A DNA stretch of 64,000 bases from Sphingopyxis sp. (GTDB lineage Bacteria; Pseudomonadota; Alphaproteobacteria; Sphingomonadales; Sphingomonadaceae), in assembly GCA_016463225.1 (NCBI GenBank), contig JAEMRT010000001.1, positions 1-64,000 of the forward strand. Direction: 5' to 3'. Of the stretch, positions 9,601 to 18,412 are shown one piece after another (position 1 is the first letter of the stretch; each line of letters begins with the position of its first letter). Made by a program: the position numbers and the translations under genes. The notes beneath the pieces are model-generated. The model was not told where the DNA came from and did not search any database. It saw only the letters and a list, made by a program, of their open reading frames with translations.

Positions 9601-9830
9601 CCAGCCTCGCCTTCATTCTGGGCATGGTGCCGCTCGTCATTGCGAGCGGTGCGGGCGCGGCGAGCCGGATCGCGGTCGGGTCGGGCGTGATGGGGGGGAT
9701 GATCGCAGCGACTTTGTTGGGCATCTTTTTCATCCCGCTTTTCTATCTGTCGGTGCGCAAGTGGATCAGCCGCAAACGTCCCCCTGCCCCGGGAGAAAAA
9801 GGCCATCATGAGGAGCCCGGACATGCGTAA
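6666..9830 (+). CDS. RND multidrug efflux pump, inner-membrane subunit (AcrB/MexB, HAE1 family)
   Basis: This 1054-residue proton-driven pump has the HAE1 length and begins with the typical FFIDRPIFSWV. The paired Asp residues of the proton relay are in GILVDDAIVVIENVER (about residues 405-410). Two large periplasmic loops and twelve membrane helices can be traced. The gene overlaps the next one by 8 bases, giving an adaptor-pump-channel operon. No truncation or missing key residue is seen. Confidence 0.97.
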   Translation: MTPRFFIDRPIFSWVIAIGILLSGIIALRSLPVEQYPSVAPPSLTIGVTYPGADAKTLEQNVTQVIEQELNGVEGFLYMASTSESNGTASINLTFEAGTDIDNAQMEVQNRLRRVEQRLPEDVRRQGISVTEANSGFLLIVAITSKSGDTDPMEVNNFANTRVLDELRRVNGVGNVQAFAPEYAMRVWLDPQKLASYNLSAAEALGAVQEQNSQTPGGQLGDQPLAKGAQLNAVITTQGRFTKPEQFESIILRANPDGSAVTLADVGRVELGSASYLFSSELNGKPMAGLAVQLTPGANALATAEGVRAQMAELAKGFPPDVTWSIPYDTTPFIQLSIEEVVITLAEAMVLVFLVMFLFLQNWRATVIPTVVVPIALAGACLGLWMFGFSINVLTLFGMVLAIGILVDDAIVVIENVERIMNEEHLTPYEATVKAMSQITSAIIGITLVLIAVFIPMAFFPGSTGGIYRQFSMTLAISIAFSALLALTLTPALCATLLKPHDDTARKGKVGAFFDRFFARFNSWFGRTTDRYQGGVGKMLAAPLRWLGVFAAMVLVTGLLFTRLPGSFLPQEDQGYLITVVQAPPGATSQRTAEATKQVKAFFAEQPQVANIVLVNGFSFFGQGQANAIMFTPLKPWDERTGDGDSADAIAGKAMGTLMGIKEAFAFSLSPPSIPELGTSSGFTFKLQDRGANGREALVAARNQMLGGAMQSKLLANVRPEGQEDAPVLKVDIDRIQARALGLSIGDVNATLAISFGSAYANDFTREGRVLRVLLQADAASRMTPQDVLDLRVRSANGGMVPFGSFSKAAWSAEAPQLQRYNGYPAMTISGEPAPGQSTGEAMAEMERLAETLPTGFAFEWTGISYEEKQSAGQIGLLLGLSLVVVFLLLAALYESWAVPVSVLLVVPLGVLGAVLFSMFRGLSADIYFNVGLITIIGLSAKNAILIVEFAIEQEAEGKPTLDAVMEAVKLRLRPIIMTSLAFILGMVPLVIASGAGAASRIAVGSGVMGGMIAATLLGIFFIPLFYLSVRKWISRKRPPAPGEKGHHEEPGHA

Positions 9831-11223
9831 GTGGATCGCGCTGCTCGCGGCGACGACGCTCGCCGGCTGCGTCAACATGGCGCCGCCGCACGAGCGCCCG
9901 GCGCTGCCCACCGCCCCCGATTACCCGCGGGCTTTCGCCGGCGATGTGACGCTGGGGCAGCGCGCCACCGATGTCGCGTGGCAGGATTTCTTTGCCGATC
10001 CGCAGCTTGAAGTGCTGATCGCACAGGCGATCGAACGCAACCGCGACCTCGTGGTGGCGGTGGCGCAGATCGAGGAAGCGCGCGGGCTGTACCGGATTCA
10101 GGACGCCGATCGCCTGCCGACGGTGGGCGCCAGCGCCGATGCGGCGCGCAGCCGCGGGCCGTCGCTCACCGGCGCCGGGACCGACACGACAAGCCGCTAT
10201 TCGGTCGGGGTCGGGGTGACGTCGTTCGAGCTCGATTTCTGGGGGCGGGTCAAAAATCTGTCCGAAGCGGCGCGCAGCCAGTATCTGGCCACTGAACAAG
10301 CTGAGCGCGCCTTCCGCCTGACGCTGGTGCGCGACGTCGCGTCGACCTATTTCGCTTCGCGCGGCGCGACCGAACAGATTGCGCTCGCCGAAGCGACGGT
10401 GACGAGCCGCAAGGAAGGGCTGCGGATCGCCAAGCGGCGGCTCGACGCGGGGGTGACCTCGGCGCTCGATTACCGCCAGTCGGAAACGCTGCTGACGCAG
10501 GCCGAGACGCAGCTGGCGAGCCTGAAGCTGGGCAAGGCGCAGGCCGATAATTTCCTCAACGTGCTGACGGGCGGCCCGGTGGCCGGCCCCCTGCCCGCAC
10601 CGCTGCCGCTCGTCGCGCAAGGGCAGTCGCCGGTGCTGACCGCGGGTCTGCCGTCGGACCTGCTCGTCGCACGTCCCGACGTCCTCGCGGCCGAAGAACG
10701 GCTGCGCGCCGCGCGCGCCAATATCGGCGCCGCGCGCGCCGCCTTCTTCCCGTCGATCTCGCTGACCGGCAATCTCGGCTTCGCGTCGGGGTCGCTCGAC
10801 AATCTGTTCAGCAACGATGGTTTCGGGTGGAGTTTCGGCCCGTCGATCAGCCTGCCGATCTTCGATTTCGGGCGCAACAAGGGCAATCTGACCGTCGCCG
10901 AGGCGCGCGAGAATATTGCGGTCGCGACCTATGAACGGACCGTGCAGGGCGCGTTTCGCGAAGTCGCCGATGCGCTGGCCGGGCGCCGCTATCTGGCCGA
11001 GCAGGTCGAGGCGCAGGAGCGCGGCACGCTGGCGCAGCGGCGGATCGCCGATCTGGCGCGCAAGCGGTACCGCGAGGGGGTGTCGACCTATCTCGAAGTG
11101 CTCGACGCCGAACGCAATCTGTTCGCCGCCGAACAGACACTGATCGAGCTGCGCCGCGCGCAGGTCGACAATCTGGTGACGCTGTACGTCGCGTTGGGCG
11201 GCGGGCTGGTCGAGCGGCGCTGA
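9823..11223 (+). CDS. outer-membrane efflux channel lipoprotein (OprM/NodT family)
   Basis: This is the TolC-like outer-membrane channel of the pump. I chose the ATG at 9823 because AGGAG stands 7 bases before it; the ATG at 9808 has poorer spacing. The product is 466 residues with lipobox LAGC (Cys16). Two similar halves, each with long Ala/Gln-rich helices, end in the family's LYVALGGG segment. It overlaps the pump gene by 8 bases. The next gene begins just after its stop. Confidence 0.95.
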   Translation: MRKWIALLAATTLAGCVNMAPPHERPALPTAPDYPRAFAGDVTLGQRATDVAWQDFFADPQLEVLIAQAIERNRDLVVAVAQIEEARGLYRIQDADRLPTVGASADAARSRGPSLTGAGTDTTSRYSVGVGVTSFELDFWGRVKNLSEAARSQYLATEQAERAFRLTLVRDVASTYFASRGATEQIALAEATVTSRKEGLRIAKRRLDAGVTSALDYRQSETLLTQAETQLASLKLGKAQADNFLNVLTGGPVAGPLPAPLPLVAQGQSPVLTAGLPSDLLVARPDVLAAEERLRAARANIGAARAAFFPSISLTGNLGFASGSLDNLFSNDGFGWSFGPSISLPIFDFGRNKGNLTVAEARENIAVATYERTVQGAFREVADALAGRRYLAEQVEAQERGTLAQRRIADLARKRYREGVSTYLEVLDAERNLFAAEQTLIELRRAQVDNLVTLYVALGGGLVERR

Positions 11224-11235
11224 AAGGCCCATCGG

Positions 11236-12342
11236 ATTTCGGACAACGCCCCCGCCCTGCTGAAGGACATTTTGGGCCCGCAAGCGCTGACGACGATCGC
11301 CGACGCAGGTATCGCCGCTTCGCCGCGGTTTGACCGGACGGCCTTCCTTGCCGCCGCCACCGACGGCCTCGACGCGCTGTCGATCATGGAGCGGGTACGC
11401 CATATTGCGGGCGCGCTCTATCCGGCGCTGCCCGCCGATTATGCAGCGGCGCTCGACGTGATCCGCGCGATGGCTCCGCAGCTGACGCATGGGTTTCAGG
11501 CGGTGGCGGTGACCGAATATGTCGCGCGCTACGGCCAGCACGACTTTGACCGGTCGATGGACGCGCTCGCCAGTCTGACGCGCTTTGGCACCGCCGAATT
11601 CGCGATCCGGCCGTATCTGGCGCAGGATGCCGATCGCGCACTGGCGACGATGGCGCGCTGGACCGCCAGCGACGACGAGCATGTCCGGCGGCTGGCGAGC
11701 GAAGGCGGTCGCCCGCGCCTGCCGTGGGCGACGCGCGTTCCGGCGCTGAAGGCCGACCCGACCCGCGCGGCGCATATCCTCGAGGCGCTGAAGGCCGATC
11801 CCAGCCTCTATGTGCGCAAATCGGTCGCCAATCATCTCAACGACATTGCCAAGGATCGCCCCGACTGGCTGCTCGATCGGCTGGCGGACTGGCCGAACGA
11901 TAGTCCGCCCACCGTCTGGATCATCCGCCACGCGCTGCGCACCCTGATCAAGCAGGGCGAACCGCGCGCGCTGGCGCTGATCGGCGTCGGCCATGGCGCG
12001 GCCGTGACGGTGCGCAAGTTTGCGGTCGAGCCATCGGCAGTGCGACTGGGCGAGCGGATCGCGATCACCGCCGAAATCGCTTCGGATTCGACAGAAAATC
12101 AGCCTTTGGTTGTCGATTATCGCGTCCACTACGCCCGCGCCGGCGGCAAAAGCGCGGCGAAGGTGTTCAAGTGGAAGACGTTCGACCTCGCGGGGGGCGA
12201 CACCGTCGCGCTTCGGATCAGTCAGGTCATCCGCGATTTCAGCACCCGGCGTCATCACCCGGGGCGGCATGATGTCGAGCTGGTCGTCAACGGACAGACG
12301 ATGGCGACGAGCGGGTTTGCGCTGCTCACGAACGGCGAATAG
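11236..12342 (+). CDS. DNA alkylation repair protein (AlkC-like HEAT-repeat glycosylase)
   Basis: The product looks like AlkC/AlkD-fold enzymes that excise alkylated bases such as 3-methyladenine. HEAT-like helices include the segment VRRLASEGGRPRLPWATRVPALKADP, a family hallmark, and a beta-rich C-terminal tail follows (about residues 255-368). There is no ATG. The TTG at 11272 would remove the conserved N-terminal LLKDILGP segment. The best alternative is an ATT at 11236 with AAAGG 8 bases upstream, giving 368 residues beginning M-S-D-N-A-P-A-L-L-K. I annotate that start with caution; the gene is probably translated right after oprM. Confidence 0.8.
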   Translation: MSDNAPALLKDILGPQALTTIADAGIAASPRFDRTAFLAAATDGLDALSIMERVRHIAGALYPALPADYAAALDVIRAMAPQLTHGFQAVAVTEYVARYGQHDFDRSMDALASLTRFGTAEFAIRPYLAQDADRALATMARWTASDDEHVRRLASEGGRPRLPWATRVPALKADPTRAAHILEALKADPSLYVRKSVANHLNDIAKDRPDWLLDRLADWPNDSPPTVWIIRHALRTLIKQGEPRALALIGVGHGAAVTVRKFAVEPSAVRLGERIAITAEIASDSTENQPLVVDYRVHYARAGGKSAAKVFKWKTFDLAGGDTVALRISQVIRDFSTRRHHPGRHDVELVVNGQTMATSGFALLTNGE

Positions 12343-12364
12343 CCGCCCGCGCTTGCTCAGCCCC

Positions 12365-14395
12365 TCACGGCGGCGCAGGCACGGGTTCCGCGGGCGCCTC
12401 TTTCGGAATCGGCACCCGCAAATCGATACGGCTGCCGTTGATTTCGGTCGAGATCACCGCGTCGCCGCCTTCGATGCCGACGCTCGTATTCTCGCCAACC
12501 GGGATCGCGCCGATGTCCGGAATGTCCTGCGGTTCGACCGGACCGCGCGGGTTGGTCGGTCGCGTCGGCGCTGCTTTCTGCCCCGATGCCTGGCTCATGA
12601 AATCGCGCCACATGCGGGCCGGCAGGCCGCCGCCCGAAATGCCGCGCAACGGGGCGTTGTCGTCGTTGCCGATCCACACCCCGACCACCAGCCCGTTGGC
12701 ATAGCCGACGAACAGCGCGTCGCGATTGTCCTGGCTGGTCCCGGTCTTGCCGAAATTCGCCTGCGGCAAACGCGCGGCGCGGCCGGTGCCGCGATTGACC
12801 GCGGCGCGCAGCATCTGTTCGATGTCGTCGTGGACCCCCGACCCAAAGCGGCTCGGCCCCGAAATCAGATTTTCGAACCAGCCCTTTTCGTCGCCGGGAA
12901 AGGCGTGCGGGACAACCGGATAACTGTTCGCCGCCACCGCGGCATAGGCCGCGGTCAGTTCGAGCAACGTCATGCTCGACGTGCCGAGCGCGAGGCTGGG
13001 GTCGCCCCTGGTCATCGGTGCGGTGACCCCCAGATCGCGCGCCATGTCGATCACCTTGTCGTCGCCGACCTCGCGCAGCAGCCGCACCGCTGCGACGTTG
13101 CTCGACGTCGCGAAAGCGTCCTCCAGCGTGATCGTTTTCGAATAGACGCCGCCCGAATTTTTCGGCCGATACGAGCCGGTTTCGATGGGCTGGTTGTCGA
13201 TCACGTCATCGGGTTCCCACCCGGCGCGCAGCGCGGCGAGATAGACGAACAATTTGAAGGTCGAGCCCGGCTGGCGCCGCGCCTGCGTCACCCGATTGAA
13301 CGGCGATGCGGCATAATCCTTGCCGCCAACCATCGCGACGACTTCGCCATTGGGGCGCATCGCGACCAGCGCAACCTGCGCCTGGCCGACCCCGGCGCGG
13401 CTGGCGACGCGCCGCGCCACCGCCTGCAACCGCGCGTCGAGCGTGGTCTTGATCGTCTGGCGCGAATAGCCGACATCGCTCAGCTTGCGCGCCTCGGGCA
13501 GCGCCCAGTCGGCGAAATAGGTACCCGTCGGCAGCGTGTTGCGCGAGCGCACGTCGATGCGCGGGGTGCGCAGCGCCTTTCGGTCCCGCTCGGACAGATA
13601 ACCCGTCGCGACCATCGCATTCAGCACCAGTTTCATCCGCTTTTCGGCCAGATCGGGGTTCTTGGTCGGCGCGAGGCGCGACGGCGCCTGCACCAGCCCC
13701 GCCAGCATCGCCGCCTGCGCCGGGGTCAGTTTTTCGGGCTGGCGATAGAAATAATGCAGCGACGCGGCGCGCAAACCATAGGTGTTGTCGCCGAAATAGG
13801 CGTTGGACAGATAGCGTTCGAGGATCTCGTCCTTGGTCAGCCAGGCTTCGAGCCAGAAGGCGATCAGCGCCTCGCGCGCCTTGCGGCCGAGCGTGCGTTT
13901 GGGAGTCAGGAAAGTGAATTTGGCGAGCTGCTGGGTGATCGTGCTGCCGCCCTGCGTCCGCCCGCCGGTGACATTGCTCCACACGGCGCGCGCGATGCTG
14001 CGCGGATCGACCCCCATATGCGTGTAAAAGCGCCGGTCCTCGATCGCGAGGAAGGCACCGGTGACATGTTTGGGCAGCGCGCTCGCCTTCACCGGCGTAT
14101 CGACGATCGCCCCGATCCGCGCGATCGGGGTACCGTCCGACGCGAGCAAGGTGATCTGCGGCGGCGCGATCGGTTCGAGCGATTTCGACAAGGGTGCGGT
14201 GAGCGCCAGCCAGCCGACGAGCAGGATCAGCAGGACGCACAAAACCGCGAAGCCGCGCGAGATCCGCCGCAGCCATTTGCGGCGGCGGCTTTCCGGGACA
14301 ACGGGCGGCGGGTCGAAACCGGGCGCACCCGGCGTGGACAGGGGCGGCGCGGCGAGCGCAGGATCGGGACGATTGGGTTTACGGAACCAGGTCAT
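12365..14395 (-). CDS. class A penicillin-binding protein (PBP1A-type transglycosylase/transpeptidase)
   Basis: This 676-residue bifunctional enzyme polymerises and cross-links peptidoglycan in the periplasm. A short cytoplasmic tail is followed by one membrane helix (about residues 50-68). The GT51 domain has EDRRFYTHMG (about 118) and GGSTITQQLAK. The transpeptidase domain has the active-site PGSTFK (about 378), SSN (about 428) and KTGTSQ (about 549). A short Pro-rich tail ends the protein. It is divergent from the secreted-protein cluster and convergent with the alkylation repair gene. A 21-bp palindrome lies about 31 bases upstream. Confidence 0.95.
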   Translation of the reverse strand: MTWFRKPNRPDPALAAPPLSTPGAPGFDPPPVVPESRRRKWLRRISRGFAVLCVLLILLVGWLALTAPLSKSLEPIAPPQITLLASDGTPIARIGAIVDTPVKASALPKHVTGAFLAIEDRRFYTHMGVDPRSIARAVWSNVTGGRTQGGSTITQQLAKFTFLTPKRTLGRKAREALIAFWLEAWLTKDEILERYLSNAYFGDNTYGLRAASLHYFYRQPEKLTPAQAAMLAGLVQAPSRLAPTKNPDLAEKRMKLVLNAMVATGYLSERDRKALRTPRIDVRSRNTLPTGTYFADWALPEARKLSDVGYSRQTIKTTLDARLQAVARRVASRAGVGQAQVALVAMRPNGEVVAMVGGKDYAASPFNRVTQARRQPGSTFKLFVYLAALRAGWEPDDVIDNQPIETGSYRPKNSGGVYSKTITLEDAFATSSNVAAVRLLREVGDDKVIDMARDLGVTAPMTRGDPSLALGTSSMTLLELTAAYAAVAANSYPVVPHAFPGDEKGWFENLISGPSRFGSGVHDDIEQMLRAAVNRGTGRAARLPQANFGKTGTSQDNRDALFVGYANGLVVGVWIGNDDNAPLRGISGGGLPARMWRDFMSQASGQKAAPTRPTNPRGPVEPQDIPDIGAIPVGENTSVGIEGGDAVISTEINGSRIDLRVPIPKEAPAEPVPAPP

Positions 14396-14425
14396 ACTCT
14401 CCCGCCGTATTAGAATCGCAACACA

Positions 14426-14446
14426 GCATAAGCAAATGGCTTATGC
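14426..14446. promoter_or_regulatory. palindrome GCATAAGC-AAATG-GCTTATGC upstream of the PBP gene
   Basis: Perfect 8-bp arms lie in the divergent region between the PBP1A gene and the exported repeat protein. It could be an operator or a leader hairpin of the PBP mRNA; no T-tract follows on either strand. Confidence 0.4.
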
Positions 14447-14651
14447 GGCTTGCGGGCTATCACATCCTTGCGGTCGCGCGCGAATGAATGGGCGAACGGC
14501 GCGCTGATGTGCCGCGAAATAATCCCGGAGCGCATGTCCGCTTTGGGCGCCCGGTTCCGTTTTCCCTCTTGCAAGTCCGTGATCGCGACCGTCGATCCGG
14601 CCTTGTTTGGCGTCGATGGGGGACCGGGGTCCGCCAGCCGGGAGGGACATG

Positions 14652-17600
14652 ATGAACGATCGAGTTTTGCTGCGGACGGGCTGCGGCACCGTCCTGATCA
14701 GTCTGTTCGCATTGGCCGGCGCGACCGTCGCCGAGGCGCAGACGCCAACACCGACGCGGCGCATCCCGCCGCGGATCATGACCCCGGCGCCTCCGCCCGC
14801 CGACGAAGAAGACACAGCGGCGGACGAATCGCGGGAAACAACACCCGCGCCAGCGCCGCGCCAGATTCGCCGGATTGCGCCGGTCGTGACGTCGCCGACC
14901 CCGGCAACAGCGCCCGTCGCGCGTCCTGTCCGGCGCGTGCCGCCGGTCGCGCCGACTTCGACGGAAACGCCTACGCCCGGTCCCTCGATCATCGGGCCGC
15001 GTCGACGAGCGCCGGTGATCACAACGCCCGCCGAGACGGACAGCATGATCCCCGACAATGGACAGATCCGACGGGTTCCGCCCGTTGTCGCCACGCCGCC
15101 GAGCCCGCCGCCGACCGGACCGGTGCGGCCGCGGCGGACGCCGCCCGTCATCACAACGCCGACGCCAACGCCGGCCGATCCGCCTTCAGGCGAAGTCCGG
15201 CGACGTCCGCCGGTGATCACCACGCCGTCATCGGACGGAACGGCCGAAATCCGTCGCCGTCCGCCCGTCATCACGAACCCGCCCCCCGGTGAGGTGCGGC
15301 GGCGGCCTCCGGTCGTCACCGCGTCCGATGAGCCGACGTCGGACGAACCCGGCGAAGTGCGCCGCCGTCCGCCGGTAATCACCACGCCGTCGTCGGACGG
15401 AACCGTCGAAATCCGCCGCCGTCCGCCCGTCATCACGAACACGCCGCCGGGCGAAGTGCGGCGACGGCCGCCGGTGGTCACCGCATCCGATGAAGCCGTC
15501 GCCGACGACACCGAGCAGGCACCCGTCGCCGCGCCGCCCGATCGGCGTCTGCAAACCCCGGTGCGGCCGCGCCCCGGACCCTTCGTCAACACGCTCGCGA
15601 CCGAGATCATCCCGCCGGCCGACGGCCAGACACAGCCGCTGGCGGGATCGGTGACGTTGCGGCGCGGCGGGTTTGGCGATCTGATCCAGACGCTGCCCGT
15701 CGCCCGTGAAATTTCGGGCGCCCAATTGCGCGCCAATCCCATGATCAGGGTGGGCAAGTCGCAGCTCGATTTCCGCAAGATGCTCGACAATCCGATGGCG
15801 CTGATCAACGTCGCCGATCGACTGGGACGGATATCCGATCTGGTCGATGTACGGCCCGGCAAGCTGACCGCGTTCGAGGTCGGCAAGGGCGTCGTCGTCC
15901 GCGACTTCCTGTCGTATAGCTACAAAGCCGGGGCGTGCAGCACCGCCGCCAATCGCGCCAGAATTGCCGCGACCGGCATATCCTGTTTCACCCGCTCCTC
16001 GCCCGCCGACATCGACGGCAGCTATGCCCGGGCCGGCAGCCTCCGCTTCGTTCGCGATCCGATCAAGCGCGCGCAGGCGCTGGCCGAGGCACGAGCCGAG
16101 CGCGATCGGGTCGGGCGGGACATCGACCAGCAGGTGGCCGCGTTCCGGGCGAGGCTCGCGGACCCGGCGATGCGCGACGAGCTGATAGCGGCGGTTGGCG
16201 ACGCCGAAGTCGCGCGGCTGGAGGCGCTCGATGACACCTCGCTCGCCGGTGAGCTCATCAACAACAGCGACAATCTGATCGAGCAGGTATTTTACGTCCC
16301 GACCAATGCGCCGCCGCAAGAGCCCGCAACACCCGCGCCGCCGCCGGCGCCGAAGGTCGAAGACGTTACTGCCTCCTATCCGCTTGGTACCCATGTCTAT
16401 CTCGCCGGCTTTACGCTCGGGCGCGATTTCGAATGGAGCCAGGGGGTGCAAACCACGATCAAATGGTGCCTGGTCGGCTGCAAAAAGACCTATTATGCCA
16501 AGGTGTCCGCGGGCTTTGGTTACCAGTTCGGGCTGCGCTTTCCGATCCAGCTTTCCGGCACTTATGACTATGCACTGAAAGGCGGCGTTCAAAGCGGCAC
16601 GGTGACGACGCAGATCGCGACGATCGACGGCAGCGCGGCCGATTATGCCGCCACCAAGCTGCCCGGCAACCTTGTCTATGACGGCAAGGAACTGGTCGCG
16701 GGCTTTTCGGCGCATGCTGGCGTCGCCGCCAAATTGCCGATTGTCGGCCAGCTTGGTCCGATCGATGTTCCGCTGCTTGATTACGACCTGACGACGCTAC
16801 TGCCCGGCGACTTCGCCAACGGCCAGTTCAAGCCGCCCGAGCCGGGCAAACCGGGGCCGTCGGCTCCGTTCATCCTCGAACAGCTCGACCTGCTCGGCGG
16901 ACGCGGCAATTTCGGGGTGCTCGGGGCGCAGGTGTTCCCGGCGGTCGATATCCGGATGGATTCGACGCTGTTGTCGCTGACGCTGACCGACCGGTTGGCA
17001 GCCAACAAGACGACGATGTTGTCGGCGGGGGCAACGACGGTGCCGCTGGCGCTGAAAAACGGGGCGGCGGAATTTGTTATCGGCAACCCGCAATATGGCA
17101 TTCAGTTCACGCTGACCCCGGGGTTGAACGCGCGGCTGTTCATCGATCTGGCGGTCTGGGGCGCGAAGGTCGACTGGCCGGTGTGGTTCCCGCAACTGGC
17201 GGTGACCGTGCCGTCCGACGGGCTGAAATTCGAATGCCACGAAGGGACGGTTTGCAGCCAGGAATTCCGTTTCACCCCGAACGGCGCCCAGTCGATATTC
17301 CTGGGGCGGGTCGAACAATGGGGACTGGATTTCGAGAAACTCTACCTGCCGAAATGCATCGACGAAACCTGCCGGTTCGGGGTCAGGCTGGCGCAGAACA
17401 AGGTCATCTTTGAAGGGAAAAAGAAGGACTCCGACAATCCGGACGGCGACGCCAACGTCCTGTATCAGGCGATGACCCCGTTCTTTATCGAAGCGACCAA
17501 GCGCGCCAAAGCCTATATCGCCGACGCGCAGGCGCGCAAATCGGAGGACGTGTCGAACGCGATGGGCATGCTGGCGCAGGCGATCTGGACGAAGCAGTGC

Positions 17601-17843
17601 AAGGACAGCCTGTGCTTTGACAATATCACCGCGCTGACGGCGCAGATGGGGCCGCGCGCGGCGCAGATTGCGCAAACGAACCCCGGCCTTGGGACGCTGA
17701 AAATCAATCAGCAGGTGAACAAGGAATTCGGCCCCAAATTCCAGCAGGAGGTGGACGATTCCGCGCAGCGGCAATCGATGGCCGAAGCGCAGCTGGTCGC
17801 CCGCCAAACCAAGGGCGTGAAACAGCCCAGGGTGATCCGGTGA
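14652..17843 (+). CDS. large exported protein with Arg-Pro-Pro repeats, unknown function
   Basis: The 1063-residue product has a signal peptide (about residues 1-30, ending AEAQ) and a GGAGG 6 bases before the ATG at 14652. Residues about 34-285 carry some twelve copies of a short motif RRxPPVxT separated by Pro/Thr/Ser/acidic linkers; one block of about 54 codons is present twice. The remainder, about residues 300-1060, is a folded region with several Cys pairs (WCLVGCKK; FECHEGTVC; KCIDETC) and beta-rich segments. I do not recognise a family. The Pro-Arg tract looks like a surface or wall-spanning stalk. A second exported protein gene follows on the same strand. Confidence 0.85.
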   Translation: MNDRVLLRTGCGTVLISLFALAGATVAEAQTPTPTRRIPPRIMTPAPPPADEEDTAADESRETTPAPAPRQIRRIAPVVTSPTPATAPVARPVRRVPPVAPTSTETPTPGPSIIGPRRRAPVITTPAETDSMIPDNGQIRRVPPVVATPPSPPPTGPVRPRRTPPVITTPTPTPADPPSGEVRRRPPVITTPSSDGTAEIRRRPPVITNPPPGEVRRRPPVVTASDEPTSDEPGEVRRRPPVITTPSSDGTVEIRRRPPVITNTPPGEVRRRPPVVTASDEAVADDTEQAPVAAPPDRRLQTPVRPRPGPFVNTLATEIIPPADGQTQPLAGSVTLRRGGFGDLIQTLPVAREISGAQLRANPMIRVGKSQLDFRKMLDNPMALINVADRLGRISDLVDVRPGKLTAFEVGKGVVVRDFLSYSYKAGACSTAANRARIAATGISCFTRSSPADIDGSYARAGSLRFVRDPIKRAQALAEARAERDRVGRDIDQQVAAFRARLADPAMRDELIAAVGDAEVARLEALDDTSLAGELINNSDNLIEQVFYVPTNAPPQEPATPAPPPAPKVEDVTASYPLGTHVYLAGFTLGRDFEWSQGVQTTIKWCLVGCKKTYYAKVSAGFGYQFGLRFPIQLSGTYDYALKGGVQSGTVTTQIATIDGSAADYAATKLPGNLVYDGKELVAGFSAHAGVAAKLPIVGQLGPIDVPLLDYDLTTLLPGDFANGQFKPPEPGKPGPSAPFILEQLDLLGGRGNFGVLGAQVFPAVDIRMDSTLLSLTLTDRLAANKTTMLSAGATTVPLALKNGAAEFVIGNPQYGIQFTLTPGLNARLFIDLAVWGAKVDWPVWFPQLAVTVPSDGLKFECHEGTVCSQEFRFTPNGAQSIFLGRVEQWGLDFEKLYLPKCIDETCRFGVRLAQNKVIFEGKKKDSDNPDGDANVLYQAMTPFFIEATKRAKAYIADAQARKSEDVSNAMGMLAQAIWTKQCKDSLCFDNITALTAQMGPRAAQIAQTNPGLGTLKINQQVNKEFGPKFQQEVDDSAQRQSMAEAQLVARQTKGVKQPRVIR
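15190..15513 (+). repeat. tandem in-gene duplication, two copies of about 162 bp
   Basis: Two successive blocks, starting near 15190 and 15352, encode the same order of three RRRPPV motifs with linkers TPSSDGT, EI, and a GEV/ASDE end. The phase is a whole number of codons (54), so it is an in-frame repeat within the exported protein, not a CRISPR array. Confidence 0.75.
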
Positions 17844-17941
17844 TAATCGAGAGCCGCAGTGTCCGGTTTCAGCGCTGCTTGCCGTCTAGGTACACGGTGG
17901 CCTCGTGTATCGCGCGCCGCCGAGTGGAGGGAGTGAAGAAT

Positions 17942-18358
17942 ATGCGACCATCGTTCTGGATGACGCTTGGCCTGATCGCGGCCGCAAGCCTGTCGGCATC
18001 GCCAGCCCACGCCCAGTTCGCCGCCGAGGACGCCGCCGAGCTGCCTGCGGACGGCGACGGCGCTTACGACGAGGCGACCGATGACGAAGCCGGTCCGGCG
18101 GGCGATCCCTATGCCGCCGACCCCGGCTACGGGACCGCGCCGCCGCAGTCGATCGGCGACCGCACCGTCGCCGACCTCGCAACCGGCGTCATCGGCGCCA
18201 CGGGCGCGCAGCGGGTGCAGGATGCCGAAGCGATCGTCCGCACCGTGATCGGCAAGGCTGGAGCGAATGGCGGCACCCCGGCGTCGCCCGGCTCCGACCC
18301 CGTCGGTCTCGTCCAGGACATTCTGACCGCGACCCGCAAGAGCAAGCCCCCGCAATAG
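17942..18358 (+). CDS. small exported acidic protein, unknown function
   Basis: This 138-residue product has a signal peptide (MRPSFWMTLGLIAAASLSASPAHAQ) and then an acidic Ala/Asp/Gly/Pro-rich segment (about residues 27-75). The short C-terminal part contains VADLATGVIGATGAQRVQDAE. A GTG at 17840 would extend it by 34 residues without a signal-like start, so I prefer 17942, with GGAGG upstream. No family is recognised. Its position right after the repeat protein suggests co-export or a shared role. Confidence 0.7.
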   Translation: MRPSFWMTLGLIAAASLSASPAHAQFAAEDAAELPADGDGAYDEATDDEAGPAGDPYAADPGYGTAPPQSIGDRTVADLATGVIGATGAQRVQDAEAIVRTVIGKAGANGGTPASPGSDPVGLVQDILTATRKSKPPQ

Positions 18359-18412
18359 CCGACATCGCATACCGACTGGGCGATCCAGATCACCATTCAA
18401 AAGGATATTCGC

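Noticed and set aside
6183-9911. 1242-codon open frame on the minus strand
   Set aside because: It lies opposite the RND pump gene. The predicted protein is rich in Arg/His/Asp/Gln without any domain, as expected for antisense frames of high-GC genes.
9766-12270. 834-codon minus-strand frame
   Set aside because: Antisense to the outer-membrane channel and alkylation repair genes, which have clear families.
12020-14413. 797-codon plus-strand frame
   Set aside because: Antisense to the penicillin-binding protein gene; composition is typical of a shadow frame.
15190-15513. CRISPR-like direct repeats
   Set aside because: The repeats are in phase with codons of a signal-peptide protein, diverge in third positions and have no regular unique spacers.
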